5,117 nt of DNA from Ignavibacteriaceae bacterium (GCA_031292465.1 JARLHB010000210.1:1-5117); one strand, 5' to 3'. Shown: positions 1 to 5,117, counted from the stretch's first letter. The notes: generated by a model from the letters alone, not told the origin. Made by a program: numbers and translations.

Positions 1-141
1 GATGCAGACAAAATTATTGTACTTTCAAAAGGTAAAATTGCCGAACAGGGCACACATGACGAACTAATTGGATCAGGCGGAATTTATGCCGACCTGTATT
101 ATAAACAACTTTTAGAAAAAGAATTAGAAGAATTAAATTGA
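1..141 (+). CDS. ABC exporter, C-terminal end of the ATPase domain (5' truncated by the window)
   Basis: Only the last 46 codons are present, in frame from base 1 to a TGA at 139-141. The start and all core ATPase motifs lie outside the window. The visible residues DADKIIVLSKGKIAEQGTH are the conserved tail after the H-loop of an exporter-type (MsbA/LmrA-like) nucleotide-binding domain. They are followed by the usual 'HDELI...GGIYADLY' helix and an acidic, Glu/Leu-rich end. The same region of the complete ABC protein at 1165-2949 (NADKIIVMHKGEIRETGTH) aligns almost residue for residue, so the two are homologous half-transporters. The next gene starts 9 bases after the stop. I infer that this is the partner subunit of the downstream exporter in a heterodimeric pair. 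Whether its catalytic site is degenerate, as in many such partners, cannot be seen. Confidence 0.9.
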   Translation, partial: DADKIIVLSKGKIAEQGTHDELIGSGGIYADLYYKQLLEKELEELN

Positions 142-150
142 GGAAAATAA

Positions 151-1161
151 ATGCCTAAAACATCTGTAGCATTCTTCGAAACAACTGCAAAAGAAAAAAA
201 ATATCTGAAGAAAAAATTCGATAAAAATTTTGAATTGTTTTTCTTCCCTGAACAGTTAAATGCTTCCAACGCGGGATTAATTTCAAATGTAAATATTGTA
301 TCGCCTTTTATTTATTCGGCGATAGATTCAACTGTGCTGAACAAAGCAAAAAAATTAAAATTTATAGCAACGCGCAGTACAGGTTTTAATCATATAGACG
401 TGAAAAAAGCGCATGAGAACGGAGTCTCTGTTGCCAATGTTCCTTATTACGGTGAAAATACCGTGGCAGAGCATACATTTGCTTTGATACTGGCACTTTC
501 AAGAAATATTCATAAAGCATACGTAAGAACACTCCGCAATGATTTTACATTAACAGGACTTCAGGGATTTGATTTAAAAGGAAAAACTCTCGGCGTAATA
601 GGCGCAGGCAGCATTGGGGTTCATGTAATAAAAATTGCTAAAGGCTTCGGCATGAAGGTTATTGTGCATGACCCGCGCCCGAATCATATCCTGCCGGAAC
701 TTCTTGACTTCCAGTATGTTTCATTGGAAGAGCTTTTAAAGAATGCCGATATTATTACTTTGCACTGCCCTTATAATACTCACACTCATCATTTAATTAA
801 TATGGACAATATTGAGTTAGTTAAAAAAGGAGCGTTGTTCATAAATACTGCAAGAAGCGGCATAATTGAATCCAGGGCGTTATACTATGCAATTGAGAAT
901 GATATCTTCGGCGGCGCCGGGCTTGATGTTTTTGAAGGCGAAGAGCTTGTGAATGAAGAAAACCAGATGCTTACGAAAAACGTTTCCGTAGAACACCTTG
1001 AAGCGCTGCTTAGGAAAAACCTTCTGTTAAGAAAAGAAAATGTAATCTTAACCCCGCACATGGCTTTTGATTCAGTTGAAGCAGTTGAAAGGATCCTGGA
1101 TATAACTGTTGAGAATATTAAAGCATTTTTGGACGGGAAAAATTACCAGAAAGTAATTTAG
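151..1161 (+). CDS. D-2-hydroxyacid dehydrogenase, D-lactate dehydrogenase-like, NAD-dependent
   Basis: 336 residues, the usual length for the family, which reversibly reduces 2-keto acids (such as pyruvate to D-lactate) with NADH in the cytoplasm. Residues about 5-100 and 305-336 form the substrate-binding domain, and about 101-300 the Rossmann domain. GAGSIG (151-156) is the dinucleotide loop, and D174 (in VHDP) at the end of the next strand favours NAD over NADP. The catalytic set is intact: R235 (NTARSG), D259, E264 and H303 (TPHMAF). The stretch FTLTGLQGF before the nucleotide fold resembles E. coli LdhA (FSLEGLTGF), which favours D-lactate dehydrogenase over phosphoglycerate or formate dehydrogenase. 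The true substrate is not proven. The ATG is preceded by GAGG at 140-143 with a 7-base spacing, and that site overlaps the upstream stop codon. The gene lies between two ABC half-transporters, 9 bases after one and 3 before the other, so co-transcription is likely. Confidence 0.93.
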   Translation: MPKTSVAFFETTAKEKKYLKKKFDKNFELFFFPEQLNASNAGLISNVNIVSPFIYSAIDSTVLNKAKKLKFIATRSTGFNHIDVKKAHENGVSVANVPYYGENTVAEHTFALILALSRNIHKAYVRTLRNDFTLTGLQGFDLKGKTLGVIGAGSIGVHVIKIAKGFGMKVIVHDPRPNHILPELLDFQYVSLEELLKNADIITLHCPYNTHTHHLINMDNIELVKKGALFINTARSGIIESRALYYAIENDIFGGAGLDVFEGEELVNEENQMLTKNVSVEHLEALLRKNLLLRKENVILTPHMAFDSVEAVERILDITVENIKAFLDGKNYQKVI

Positions 1162-1164
1162 TTA

Positions 1165-2949
1165 ATGGCTGAAAACAATAGCGAAGATGAAGTCTTAGGC
1201 AAGGCGTACGACAGCAAGCTGATGAAGCGGCTTCTCGGGTATATTAAGCCCTATATGAAGTACGTTGTCTTTGCAATCCTGATGAACATTGTTGTTGCAT
1301 CGTTGGGACCGGTGCGCCCTTACCTTATTAAAATAGCCGTTGATAAATATATTGCTCATGGAAATTACAACGGACTTTTGTATACAAGCCTTCTTCTGCT
1401 TGCTTCGCTTATCTTTCAGTCTATCATCCAGTTCTTTCTTACTTATTACACGCAGTATCTTGGACAAAAAACTATTTATGATATCAGGACACAGCTATTC
1501 ACCCATACGCAAAAACTTTCCTTAGGTTTTTTTGATAAGACCCCTATCGGCAGAATAGTTACAAGAGTAACAAATGATATTGAATCCTTAAATGATTTGT
1601 TCTCTTCCGGAATCATCATGGTATTCAGCGATATATTTACCATATTATGGATTCTCGGGTTTATGTTTTTTATGGATGTAAAGCTTTCCTTAGTAACCCT
1701 TTCAGTTTTTCCGTTTTTGGTTTACGGCACATTTCTTTTCAGGAAAAAAGTAAGGGAATCATATAGGAATGTTAGGCTTCATCTTGCACGGTTAAATACT
1801 TATATGCAGGAACACGTCACAGGTATGAACATTGTTCAGATCTTTCATAAAGAAAAACCTGAGATGGGAAAATTCCTGAATATAAATGCCGATTATCGTA
1901 CGGCAAATATAAATTCCAATTTTTATTATGCAATTTTCTATCCGGGCGTTGAATTTGTAAGCGCAGTTGCAACCGGGCTAATCATCTGGTACGGCGGCGG
2001 AGAGCTTATTCACGGCAACCTGCCTGTGGGTGTGTTAGTCGCTTTTATTCTTCTTACTGATATGTTTTTCAGGCCTATAAGGGATTTATCGGAAAAGTAT
2101 AACATTCTGCAGACAGCAATGGCTTCTTCCGAGAGAATTTTTAACCTGCTTGACGATAACACTATTATTAAAAATCACGACAGCAGGTTTTCCGAAGTTA
2201 AAGGCGGAATAGAATTTAAGAATGTATGGTTTGCTTATAATGATGAAGAATATGTACTGAAAAATGTTTCATTCAAAATAAACCCGGGCGAAACAGTAGC
2301 AATTGTAGGCCATACCGGCGCAGGCAAGACAAGTATAATAAGCCTGCTTACACGCTTCTATGATATTACCAGAGGTTCCATACTGGTTGATGGAACCGAC
2401 ATAAGCACAATGGATAAAAGAGATTTAAGAAAATATATTTCCATAGTACTGCAGGATATTTTTCTTTTCTCCGGCACCATACGCTCAAACATAAGCATGA
2501 ATAACGACAGCATACCTTTGGAGAAACTGAAGGAAGCTGCGGCTATAGTAGGAGCCGATAAGTTTATAGATGCGCTTCCCCACAAGTATGATGAAGTTGT
2601 AAAGGAACGCGGCGCTACATTAAGCGTGGGACAGAAGCAATTACTATCCTTTGCAAGAGCGCTGGCTTACGATCCCAAAATACTTATACTTGATGAAGCT
2701 ACATCAAGCATCGATACCGAAACTGAAATTTTAATCCAGAAGGCAATTGAGAAACTGCTTGTAGGCAGGACTGCCATAGTTATTGCACACAGGCTCTCCA
2801 CCATACAAAATGCAGATAAAATAATTGTTATGCATAAGGGAGAAATCCGGGAGACCGGCACTCATCAGGAACTTCTTGCCAAACGCGGTATATATTACAA
2901 ACTATACCAGCTTCAATACAAAGACCAGGAAATCGGCAAAGCCGGTTAG
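1165..2949 (+). CDS. ABC exporter half-transporter (fused membrane and ATPase domains, MsbA/YheH-like)
   Basis: 594 residues, a normal length for a type IV exporter half. The N-terminal membrane domain (about 25-310) has six hydrophobic segments, near 32-54, 70-97, 146-168, 172-192, 255-283 and 286-303. The ATPase domain (about 348-590) has A-loop Y358, Walker A GHTGAGKT (382-389), Q-loop Q430, signature LSVGQ (486-490), Walker B ILILD with catalytic E511, D-loop SSID (514-517) and H-loop H542. All catalytic residues are present, so this half should hydrolyse ATP. The second Gly of the usual LSGGQ signature is Val. The N-terminal motif LGKAYDSKLMKRLLGYIKPY is, from memory, typical of the second subunit of heterodimeric exporters. 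This fits the homologous ABC tail at 1-141. The substrate is unknown: lipid, peptide and drug are all possible. The ATG lies 3 bases after the upstream TAG with only a weak purine stretch before it, so translational coupling is likely. Confidence 0.95.
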   Translation: MAENNSEDEVLGKAYDSKLMKRLLGYIKPYMKYVVFAILMNIVVASLGPVRPYLIKIAVDKYIAHGNYNGLLYTSLLLLASLIFQSIIQFFLTYYTQYLGQKTIYDIRTQLFTHTQKLSLGFFDKTPIGRIVTRVTNDIESLNDLFSSGIIMVFSDIFTILWILGFMFFMDVKLSLVTLSVFPFLVYGTFLFRKKVRESYRNVRLHLARLNTYMQEHVTGMNIVQIFHKEKPEMGKFLNINADYRTANINSNFYYAIFYPGVEFVSAVATGLIIWYGGGELIHGNLPVGVLVAFILLTDMFFRPIRDLSEKYNILQTAMASSERIFNLLDDNTIIKNHDSRFSEVKGGIEFKNVWFAYNDEEYVLKNVSFKINPGETVAIVGHTGAGKTSIISLLTRFYDITRGSILVDGTDISTMDKRDLRKYISIVLQDIFLFSGTIRSNISMNNDSIPLEKLKEAAAIVGADKFIDALPHKYDEVVKERGATLSVGQKQLLSFARALAYDPKILILDEATSSIDTETEILIQKAIEKLLVGRTAIVIAHRLSTIQNADKIIVMHKGEIRETGTHQELLAKRGIYYKLYQLQYKDQEIGKAG

Positions 2950-2950
2950 T

Positions 2951-3316
2951 ACTTGTACGGCGAATCGCCGATTCGCTTTTTCCCTGCTTAACATAGACCG
3001 TTAACCCATAGTTAATAGGAATACTGAAACGGCGCCGGTCAGGCGGTAAACAGGTTTTGACATTTATAATTTTGAGCCCCGGCGTGGCGATACATTAGTA
3101 GATTACGTTTACCCCTAATATTTTTAGCCCTGTAGGGGCGGCACAGAACCATCTACATTATCGGAATAACATTTTTATAATTGTTTTCAATTTATTCTGA
3201 GCGTTTTGTTTCGCTCCGCTGGAGCTCTGAAGTTGTTTCGTTCTTATTTTTACTACTAATATATCACCGCTCTGCGGTGAAGGCCACTTGTACAGCGAAT
3301 CGCTGATTCGCTTTTT
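2951..3316 (+). repeat. Mosaic hairpin repeat, copy A (full form)
   Basis: This fills the gene-free stretch after the ABC gene. In order: a terminator-like hairpin (2960-2981); a module with CATAGACCGTTAACCCATAG and GAGCCCCGGCGTGGCGATACA (about 2990-3094); a 189-bp module (3096-3284) with hairpins GCTCC-GCT-GGAGC (3213-3225) and TCACCGC-TCT-GCGGTGA (3264-3280); and the terminator-like hairpin again (3295-3316). The two ends, 2951-2981 and 3286-3316, are 31-bp direct repeats with two differences. The 189-bp module matches copy B (3794-3982) with 3 mismatches and no gaps. I see no transposase or plausible coding frame. It begins one base after the ABC stop codon. It could be a non-autonomous mobile element or a BIME-like unit. 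The family is not one I can name. Confidence 0.85.
2960..2981 (+). terminator. Rho-independent terminator of the ABC/dehydrogenase operon, supplied by repeat element A
   Basis: Seven-base perfect stem GCGAATC (2960-2966) and GATTCGC (2970-2976), with loop GCC and a run of five T. It begins 10 bases after the stop codon of the ABC gene, where an operon terminator is expected. The same hairpin recurs at 3295-3316, 3752-3774, 4023-4045 and 4741-4761, so this one belongs to a dispersed repeat, not to the gene alone. The stem holds four G:C pairs out of seven, so termination may be partial. Confidence 0.65.
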
Positions 3317-3368
3317 GGAGTTTAATATTTACAAATAGTTTGGGAAATATAAAATGGGAAAAGTTGAG
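3317..3368. other. Short spacer between repeat A and the antitoxin gene
   Basis: AT-rich sequence just downstream (in the minus direction) of the antitoxin stop. I see no hairpin followed by T residues on the minus strand here. The repeat hairpin at 3295-3311 has its T-run on the wrong side to serve as a minus-strand terminator. Confidence 0.4.
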
Positions 3369-3638
3369 TTATTTTTCCATAATTTCAATATTTAGATTCA
3401 AAGCCCTGCTGGCCTTAAGAAATGTAATGATATTACAATTCAACCCATTTTCGATTTTTGAAAGCTGCTGCTGTGTAATACCTGCAGCTTTTGCAAGCTG
3501 AATCTGAGATATTCCTTTCCTGGTCCGGGTTTCAGCTATTATTTTAGACAAACTAAGAAGTTCTCTCTGATATAAATATTCCCCCTCAAATTTTTTATTC
3601 TTTAGTTTATTTTCTAAATGTTTTCTGAATGTCTTCAT
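3369..3638 (-). CDS. HigA-like XRE-family antitoxin / transcriptional regulator
   Basis: 89 residues. The N-terminal helix region (MKTFRKHLENKLKNKKF...) and the single Cro/C1-type helix-turn-helix at about 31-85 are typical of HigA antitoxins. The core is KGISQIQLAKAAGITQQQLS (41-60) followed by KIENG and a helix ending near NLNIEIMEK. HigA proteins bind and neutralise a RelE/Gp49-type mRNA-cleaving toxin and repress their own operon. The ATG overlaps by one base (TAATG) the stop of a 21-codon frame that looks like a toxin remnant, and AAAGG lies about 9 bases upstream. A perfect 22-bp palindrome at 3713-3734 is a natural operator. No intact toxin gene is present on either side, so this is probably an orphan antitoxin. 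It could instead be a stand-alone regulator. The gene looks intact, which may mean it is still under selection. Confidence 0.85.
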   Translation of the reverse strand: MKTFRKHLENKLKNKKFEGEYLYQRELLSLSKIIAETRTRKGISQIQLAKAAGITQQQLSKIENGLNCNIITFLKASRALNLNIEIMEK

Positions 3639-3703
3639 TAACCAGCACCTTTAAATCTTTTTCCAGGAGTTTCATAATAAATGACTGTCCATTTATTTTT
3701 CAT
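3638..3703 (-). pseudogene. Probable remnant of a HigB/Gp49-type toxin gene (21 codons)
   Basis: The minus-strand frame from ATG at 3703-3701 reads MKNKWTVIYYETPGKRFKGA, then Gly and TAA at 3640-3638. The first part (KWTVIYYETP-GK) matches, from memory, the first beta-strand of Gp49/RelE-superfamily toxins, which usually open with a Trp- and Tyr-containing strand followed by a Gly-Lys turn. Family members are about 90-115 residues, so most of the domain is missing, including all the catalytic residues. Gene order (toxin then antitoxin) and the TAATG overlap with the antitoxin are as expected for an intact higBA operon. An internal deletion that kept both ends is the simplest reading. The match is short, so a leader peptide or chance frame is possible. 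Confidence 0.5.
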
Positions 3704-3712
3704 CGATATTAA

Positions 3713-3734
3713 ATTACATCATATATGATGTAAT
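3713..3734. promoter_or_regulatory. Perfect 22-bp palindrome, probable operator of the antitoxin
   Basis: ATTACATCAT followed by ATATGATGTAAT is its own reverse complement across all 22 bases. It lies 9 bases before the toxin-remnant start codon and upstream of the HigA-like gene on the minus strand. XRE antitoxins typically bind such inverted repeats as dimers and repress their own promoter. It is not part of the repeat family, because no other copy in the window carries it. Confidence 0.7.
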
Positions 3735-3742
3735 ATCAAGAC

Positions 3743-3748
3743 GATTAT
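3743..3748 (-). promoter_or_regulatory. Possible -10 element for the antitoxin locus
   Basis: The minus strand reads TGTATAATC here, a perfect TATAAT. It would place a transcription start next to the 22-bp palindrome. No convincing -35 is visible. The hexamer overlaps the edge of repeat element B, so it may be partly formed by the repeat. In Bacteroidota-like organisms the promoter consensus differs, so this is tentative. Confidence 0.25.
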
Positions 3749-3798
3749 ACAGCGAATTGCCGATTCGCTTTTTTCCTGCTTAATATTTGTTGATAGTA
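3748..3798 (+). repeat. 51-bp direct repeat, left copy
   Basis: TACAGCGAATTGCC... through ...TTGTTGATAGTA, identical to 4019-4069. It includes the terminator-like hairpin and six T. The offset between the copies is 271 bp. Confidence 0.9.
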
Positions 3799-4018
3799 GA
3801 TTACGTTTACCCCTAATATTTTTAGCCCTGTAGTGGCGGCACAGAACCATCTACATTATCGGAATAACATTTTTATAATTGTTTTCAATTTATTCTGAGC
3901 GTTTTGTTTCGCTCCGCTGGAGCTCTGATGTTGTTTCGTTCTTATTTCTACTACTAATATATCACCGCTCTGCGGTGAAGGCACCAAAATGGAAATAATA
4001 TTACCTGCCTTTTATTTG

Positions 4019-4069
4019 TACAGCGAATTGCCGATTCGCTTTTTTCCTGCTTAATATTTGTTGATAGTA
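4019..4069 (+). repeat. 51-bp direct repeat, right copy
   Basis: Identical to 3748-3798. To its right the sequence becomes unique (TAAATGAAAGG...). The left copy instead runs on into the 189-bp module. Confidence 0.9.
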
Positions 4070-4204
4070 TAAATGAAAGGATATAGTAATGTCTGCGGTA
4101 TTATTTGCACAGTGCTCCCCTTTAACCACGCTGTTATATTGAAAATACGTACGGACAAGTTCTTAAATTATTTATGAAAAGAATTCTTTCCGCTATTAAG
4201 TCAA
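4070..4204. other. Intergenic stretch, no gene seen
   Basis: Unique AT-rich sequence downstream of the His/Arg-rich gene (minus strand). A 34-codon plus-strand frame at 4073-4177 has no recognisable features and no good ribosome-binding site. A 12-bp palindrome AAAGAATTCTTT lies at 4178-4189, but no T-run after it makes a convincing terminator on either strand. Confidence 0.4.
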
Positions 4205-4456
4205 TTAAAAATTAACTTTTAATTTAACATCTGTATTATTTCTGTGGCTTCTTAGTACAACTTTGTTTCCTCTTTCTCTACGTACATGCCTATAGACGTG
4301 TCTGTTCACATGTCTATGCTCGTGTCTATGCACAACATAAACTCGTCTTTCCGATCTCCGCCCGTGCCTGTAATTATCCTGGGCATATGAAGATGGAGCA
4401 GCAAAGCTCATAAGAGCTACTGCTATAAATAAAATTGAAGCAATACGGCGTAACAT
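4205..4456 (-). CDS. Small secreted His/Arg-rich protein of unknown function
   Basis: 83 residues. Residues 1-25 form a clear signal peptide: positive MLRR, a hydrophobic core ILFIAVALMSFAA, and an S-Y-A cleavage site before Q26. The mature part of about 58 residues contains 8 His and 14 Arg. Its centre is repetitive: HRHEHRH (43-49), then the tetrapeptide RHV-x three times (R48-R59: RHVN, RHVY, RHVR). It ends in a Lys/Val strand-like tail, VKLKVNF. There is no Cys. The ATG is preceded by AGG at 4464-4466 (plus coordinates) with a 7-base spacing. The protein should reach the periplasm. Metal binding (Zn, Cu or Ni by His clusters) or contact with anionic surfaces is plausible, but nothing proves it. 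Its neighbours are repeats and an orphan antitoxin, which give no functional hint. I do not recognise a family. The signal peptide and the start site support a real gene. Confidence 0.75.
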   Translation of the reverse strand: MLRRIASILFIAVALMSFAAPSSYAQDNYRHGRRSERRVYVVHRHEHRHVNRHVYRHVRRERGNKVVLRSHRNNTDVKLKVNF

Positions 4457-4648
4457 TATTTTACCTGTTCTTTTATTAAATGAATACTTATCTAAGTTTA
4501 TCTTTTATCCTATATATAAGGTAATCATTTAGCGCCGGAAAGCATTCAATCTAAAGGATGAAAAAGGAGCTATACTATTTTGGCGTCTGCGATCATATTA
4601 TTCTCTGGTTAAGACACAAAAGGAATCAAACGGTTCCTCAACACAATA
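4457..4648. other. Intergenic stretch upstream of the His/Arg-rich gene
   Basis: It should contain the minus-strand promoter of the secreted-protein gene. AT-rich TATATATA lies at about 4511-4518, but no clear promoter hexamer pair is seen. On the plus strand a 36-codon frame starts at ATG 4558 and runs into the repeat at 4649, where it stops at 4666-4668. It has no recognisable motif. A weak inverted repeat AGGAA/TTCCT lies at about 4621-4638. Confidence 0.4.
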
Positions 4649-4731
4649 GTTTTGTTTCGCTTCGCTGAAGCTCTGATTTTGTTTCGTTTTATATATTGCT
4701 ACTAATATATCACCGCTACGCGGCGAAGGTC
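4649..4731 (+). repeat. Mosaic hairpin repeat, truncated and diverged copy (C0)
   Basis: It corresponds to the last third of the 189-bp module. The stem GCTTC-GCT-GAAGC (4659-4671) replaces GCTCC-GCT-GGAGC of the other copies, a two-sided compensatory change. It is followed by CTACTAATATATCACCGC and the stem TCACCGC-TAC-GCGGCGA (4710-4726), with one A/C mismatch. Its 5' part is missing: sequence before 4649 does not match the family. It joins directly to copy C. Confidence 0.75.
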
Positions 4732-5117
4732 ACTTGTACAGCGAATCGCTGATTCGCTTTTCTTCCTGCTTAACATAGACCGTTAACCCATAGGTAATAA
4801 GAATGTTGAAACGGCGCCTGCATGGCGGCAGGCAGATTTCGACATATAATATTTTAAGCCCCGGCGGGGCGATACACCTACCTACCGGTAGGCAGGTTAG
4901 TAGATAACGATTACCCAAATATTTTTAGCCCTGTAGGGGCGGCACAGAACCATTCATATAATCGGAATAACATTTTTATAATTGCTTTCAATTTTTTCTG
5001 AGCGTTTTGTTTCGCTCCGCTGGAGCTCTGAAGTTGTTTCGTTCTTATTTCTACTACTAATATATCACCGCTCTGCGGTGAAGGCACCAAAATGGAAATA
5101 ATATTACCTGCCTTTTA
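4732..5117 (+). repeat. Mosaic hairpin repeat, copy C (full form, runs off the window)
   Basis: Same order as copy A: terminator-like hairpin GCGAATC-GCT-GATTCGC (4741-4757) with four T; the module with CATAGACCGTTAACCCATAG; hairpin GCCTGC/GCAGGC (4816-4833); and GCCCC-GGC-GGGGC near 4858-4870, where copy A has a broken stem. The long module (4898-5085) then carries stems GCTCC/GGAGC (5014-5026) and TCACCGC/GCGGTGA (5065-5081). It ends with the tail CACCAAAATGGAAATAATAT, which matches copy B through the last base of the window. An extra 20-bp palindrome sits at 4877-4896. A minus-strand open frame across 4730-4918 is an accident of the repeat. Confidence 0.85.
4877..4896. repeat. 20-bp palindromic unit inserted in repeat copy C
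   Basis: CCTACCTACCGGTAGGCAGG pairs with itself over 10 base pairs with one A/C mismatch, and its 12-bp core CCTACCGGTAGG is perfect. In copy A the flanks GATACA and TTAGTAG are directly joined (3089-3101), so the palindrome is an exact extra unit. Short palindromes of this type are frequent in Bacteroidota-like genomes (from memory). Confidence 0.7.

Larger units (their letters stand above)
3748..4069 (+). repeat. Mosaic hairpin repeat, copy B (short form) flanked by 51-bp direct repeats
   Basis: This holds the terminator-like hairpin in a variant form, GCGAATT-GCC-GATTCGC (3752-3768). The middle module of copy A (CATAGACC...GATACA) is missing, replaced by a short TAATATTTGTTGATAG linker. 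Next come the 189-bp module (3794-3982, three mismatches to copy A) and a tail CACCAAAATGGAAATAATAT (3982-4014), shared with the copy at the window end but absent from copy A. The element ends with a second copy of the opening sequence. Bases 3748-3798 and 4019-4069 are identical over 51 bp. Stems GCTCC/GGAGC (3911-3923) and TCACCGC/GCGGTGA (3962-3978) are conserved. The hairpin variant keeps pairing as a G-U wobble in a plus-strand RNA. No gene lies inside. Confidence 0.85.

Noticed and set aside
1195..1525. Open frames on either strand inside the ABC gene
   Set aside because: They overlap a well-supported ABC membrane-domain coding region and have no protein features of their own. The same applies to minus-strand frames at 2358-2585 and 2667-2861.
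3295..3316. Terminator for the antitoxin gene
   Set aside because: The T-run lies on the plus-strand side of the hairpin, so it cannot act as an intrinsic terminator for minus-strand transcription.
2951..4069. Insertion sequence with transposase
   Set aside because: No transposase-like protein is readable in any frame inside the repeats, and the ends are direct, not terminal inverted repeats.
4073..4177. 34-codon plus-strand frame after repeat B
   Set aside because: It has no ribosome-binding site, no recognisable composition or motif, and no repeat or neighbour to support it.
4558..4668. 36-codon plus-strand frame (MKKELYYFGVCDH...)
   Set aside because: It runs into the repeat and ends within it, and I recognise no family. 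It might be a gene fragment cut by the repeat, but there is too little to call.
4730..4918. 62-codon minus-strand open frame with a Met start
   Set aside because: It lies wholly within repeat copy C, spans its hairpins and has no protein-like features. Pro/Arg/Gly stretches come from the GC-rich palindromes. Copy A does not keep the frame pattern.
2951..5117. CRISPR array
   Set aside because: The repeats are hundreds of bases long, unevenly spaced and modular. There are no short, regular repeats with unique spacers and no cas genes.

Overview
The window reads as a chromosomal fragment from an AT-rich bacterium, most likely of the Bacteroidota/Ignavibacteriota/Chlorobiota group. This is inference. 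It rests on codon and base use, on the style of the ABC exporter, and on interspersed GC-rich hairpin repeats of the 'AGCCCCGGCGGGGCG' and 'CCTACCGGTAGG' kind, which I associate with that group. No rRNA, tRNA or marker gene confirms it.

Layout. (1) 1-2949, plus strand: a tight three-gene block. It holds the last 46 codons of an ABC exporter ATPase domain, a D-lactate-dehydrogenase-like 2-hydroxyacid dehydrogenase, and a complete 594-residue ABC exporter half-transporter. Spacings are 9 and 3 bases, so one operon is likely, with the two ABC proteins probably forming a heterodimer. A terminator hairpin follows 10 bases after the last stop. (2) 2951-3316: repeat element A. (3) 3369-3734, minus strand: a HigA-like XRE antitoxin. 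It is preceded by a 21-codon reading frame that looks like the remnant of a HigB/Gp49-type toxin (TAATG overlap), and a perfect 22-bp palindrome lies just upstream. This looks like a toxin-antitoxin locus that lost its toxin and kept its antitoxin and operator. (4) 3748-4069: repeat element B, flanked by identical 51-bp direct repeats. (5) 4205-4456, minus strand: a small secreted protein very rich in His and Arg. (6) 4649-5117: a truncated repeat copy joined to a full copy that runs off the window.

Roughly a quarter of the window is one mosaic repeat family, all copies in the same orientation. It is built of several GC-rich hairpins joined by AT-rich linkers. Copies gain or lose whole modules, and one hairpin shows paired compensatory changes between copies. 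No copy carries a transposase or convincing coding capacity, so it resembles a BIME-like or non-autonomous element. I cannot name the family. This repeat family and the decayed toxin-antitoxin locus set between two of its copies are the most notable contents.
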